Of a DNA stretch of 63,271 nt, positions 62,785-63,271 are shown piece after piece. The stretch spans positions 1 to 63,271 of the forward strand of contig CAYTGR010000028.1 in the NCBI GenBank assembly GCA_964437445.1, read 5' to 3'. The notes under the pieces were generated by a model, which made no database searches, was not told the origin of the DNA, and saw only the letters and a program-made list of their open reading frames with translations. Position numbers and translations under genes: made by a program. Origin of the DNA: CAYTGR01 sp964437445 (GTDB lineage Bacteria; Chloroflexota; Anaerolineae; B4-G1; SLSP01). The stretch's first letter is position 1, and each line of letters opens with the position of its first letter.

Positions 62785-63012
62785 TTGGCCGAGTCACTCA
62801 GAATCCGCTTTGGGCGGCGAGTCAAACAGTTGCGCAAGCGCCGGGGGATGACCCAAGAAGTGTTCGCCGAGGCACTTGACCTTTCGGTGGATTTTGTCGG
62901 CCTGGTGGAACGCGGGATCAATGCGCCGTCGTTTGAAAACATAGAGAAGATAGCTGTGGTCCTGGGAGTGGAAATCTACGAGCTGTTTATTACGCCCGAG
63001 CCGCCAGCCTGA
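62785..63012 (+). CDS. XRE-family helix-turn-helix regulator
   Basis: A 75-residue protein consisting of one Cro/CI-type HTH: FGRRVKQLRKRRGMTQEVFA, then LDLSVDFVGLVERGINAPSF and IEKIAVVLGVEIYELF. Starts at TTG 62785 with GGAGGAGG nine bases upstream; an ATG at 62743 lacks a site. Common as repressors of mobile elements, but it lies outside the segment bounded by the GCTACGC repeats. Confidence 0.85.
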   Translation: MAESLRIRFGRRVKQLRKRRGMTQEVFAEALDLSVDFVGLVERGINAPSFENIEKIAVVLGVEIYELFITPEPPA

Positions 63013-63271
63013 AGTGGCGGCCGGTCTGGCAATCCGGGGACCCGGCGCCCCTGGGCAGTTCCCGCCCGGCTCCCGGTGGCGCGGGTAGTGCAATCAGGGC
63101 CAGTCACCCCCGCCGCTCCCCCGGCTGCGAGCGGCCGCCAGCGAGATACCCGTCCGGGACGCCGGCCGCCGCCGGCCGGCGTTGTGCCGGCCGGGTGTGG
63201 CGCTGCGCAATCCGCGCGTTTCTAACCGCCAGCGCGCTGGCCGGGCGGCTGCCCACCCATACCACCAATTG
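63013..63271. other. GC-rich end of window, no gene seen
   Basis: Very GC-rich with several GCCGGC-type inverted repeats (for example near 63160-63200). I see no supported reading frame with a ribosome site; a gene may begin beyond the window. Confidence 0.5.

Overview
The window is a high-GC bacterial scaffold, most likely from an uncultured Chloroflexota (Anaerolineae/Caldilineae-like). This is inference. It rests on secreted proteins ending in a YLPVVLR-like tail, an MBL/kinase/AAA/TPR signalling giant, paired solute-binding/VWA lipoproteins, a SqdX-like glycosyltransferase, a haem-CcmE with CxxxY, and intergenic spaces full of palindromes and degenerate 7-bp repeats. Two 100-N gaps are flanked by identical 55-bp sequences, so they look like unresolved contig overlaps rather than missing DNA.

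Left part (1-9.0 kb, minus strand): a molybdenum hydroxylase (catalytic subunit running off the window edge, plus 2Fe-2S subunit), an SDR protein, a knotted carbamoyltransferase, then a 2-oxoacid dehydrogenase set (E1 alpha, E1 beta, E2) with a TIM-barrel isomerase-like gene between E1 and E2. 9.4-16.3 kb: a 1235-residue MBL-STAS-kinase-AAA protein converges on a secreted CLCA-like metalloprotease/VWA protein. 16.6-23.8 kb: a five-gene, stop/start-coupled type I restriction operon (hsdM, hsdS, a REP-associated tyrosine transposase, hsdR, YgjP-like metalloprotease) whose genes carry in-frame palindromes. 23.8-28.1 kb: sufCBD plus a methyltransferase. 28.5-30.9 kb: an amino-acid ABC transporter preceded by a structured, terminator-rich leader. 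30.9-32.9 kb: a TetR regulator and a GH13 glycosidase sharing a palindromic operator.

33-46 kb (minus strand) reads as a phosphate-starvation island: pstS (two tandem, nearly identical binding domains), pstC, pstA, pstB, two related solute-binding/VWA proteins, a membrane coiled-coil protein, then a SqdX-like glycosyltransferase, SurE and a metallophosphoesterase. Both pstS and the glycosyltransferase operon are preceded by four TTAAC-type repeats at exact 11-bp spacing (Pho-box architecture). 46-53.7 kb: upp, a WecA/MraY-like transferase, a papain-like amidase, a second REP transposase, a peptide-type binding protein and ECF transporter ATPase/EcfT genes. 53.8-61.2 kb: a cytochrome c maturation operon (ccmE, a ccmF-thioredoxin fusion, two small membrane genes, ccmA-D), interrupted by a hicBA toxin-antitoxin pair in the opposite orientation.

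61.4-62.7 kb holds what appears to be a tRNA-Gln gene split in its acceptor stem by a roughly 1.15-kb insertion carrying only a tyrosine recombinase. The strongest candidates for something new are this split tRNA, the palindrome-colonised restriction operon with its embedded transposase, the two-target Pho regulon and the MBL-STAS-pseudokinase fusion.
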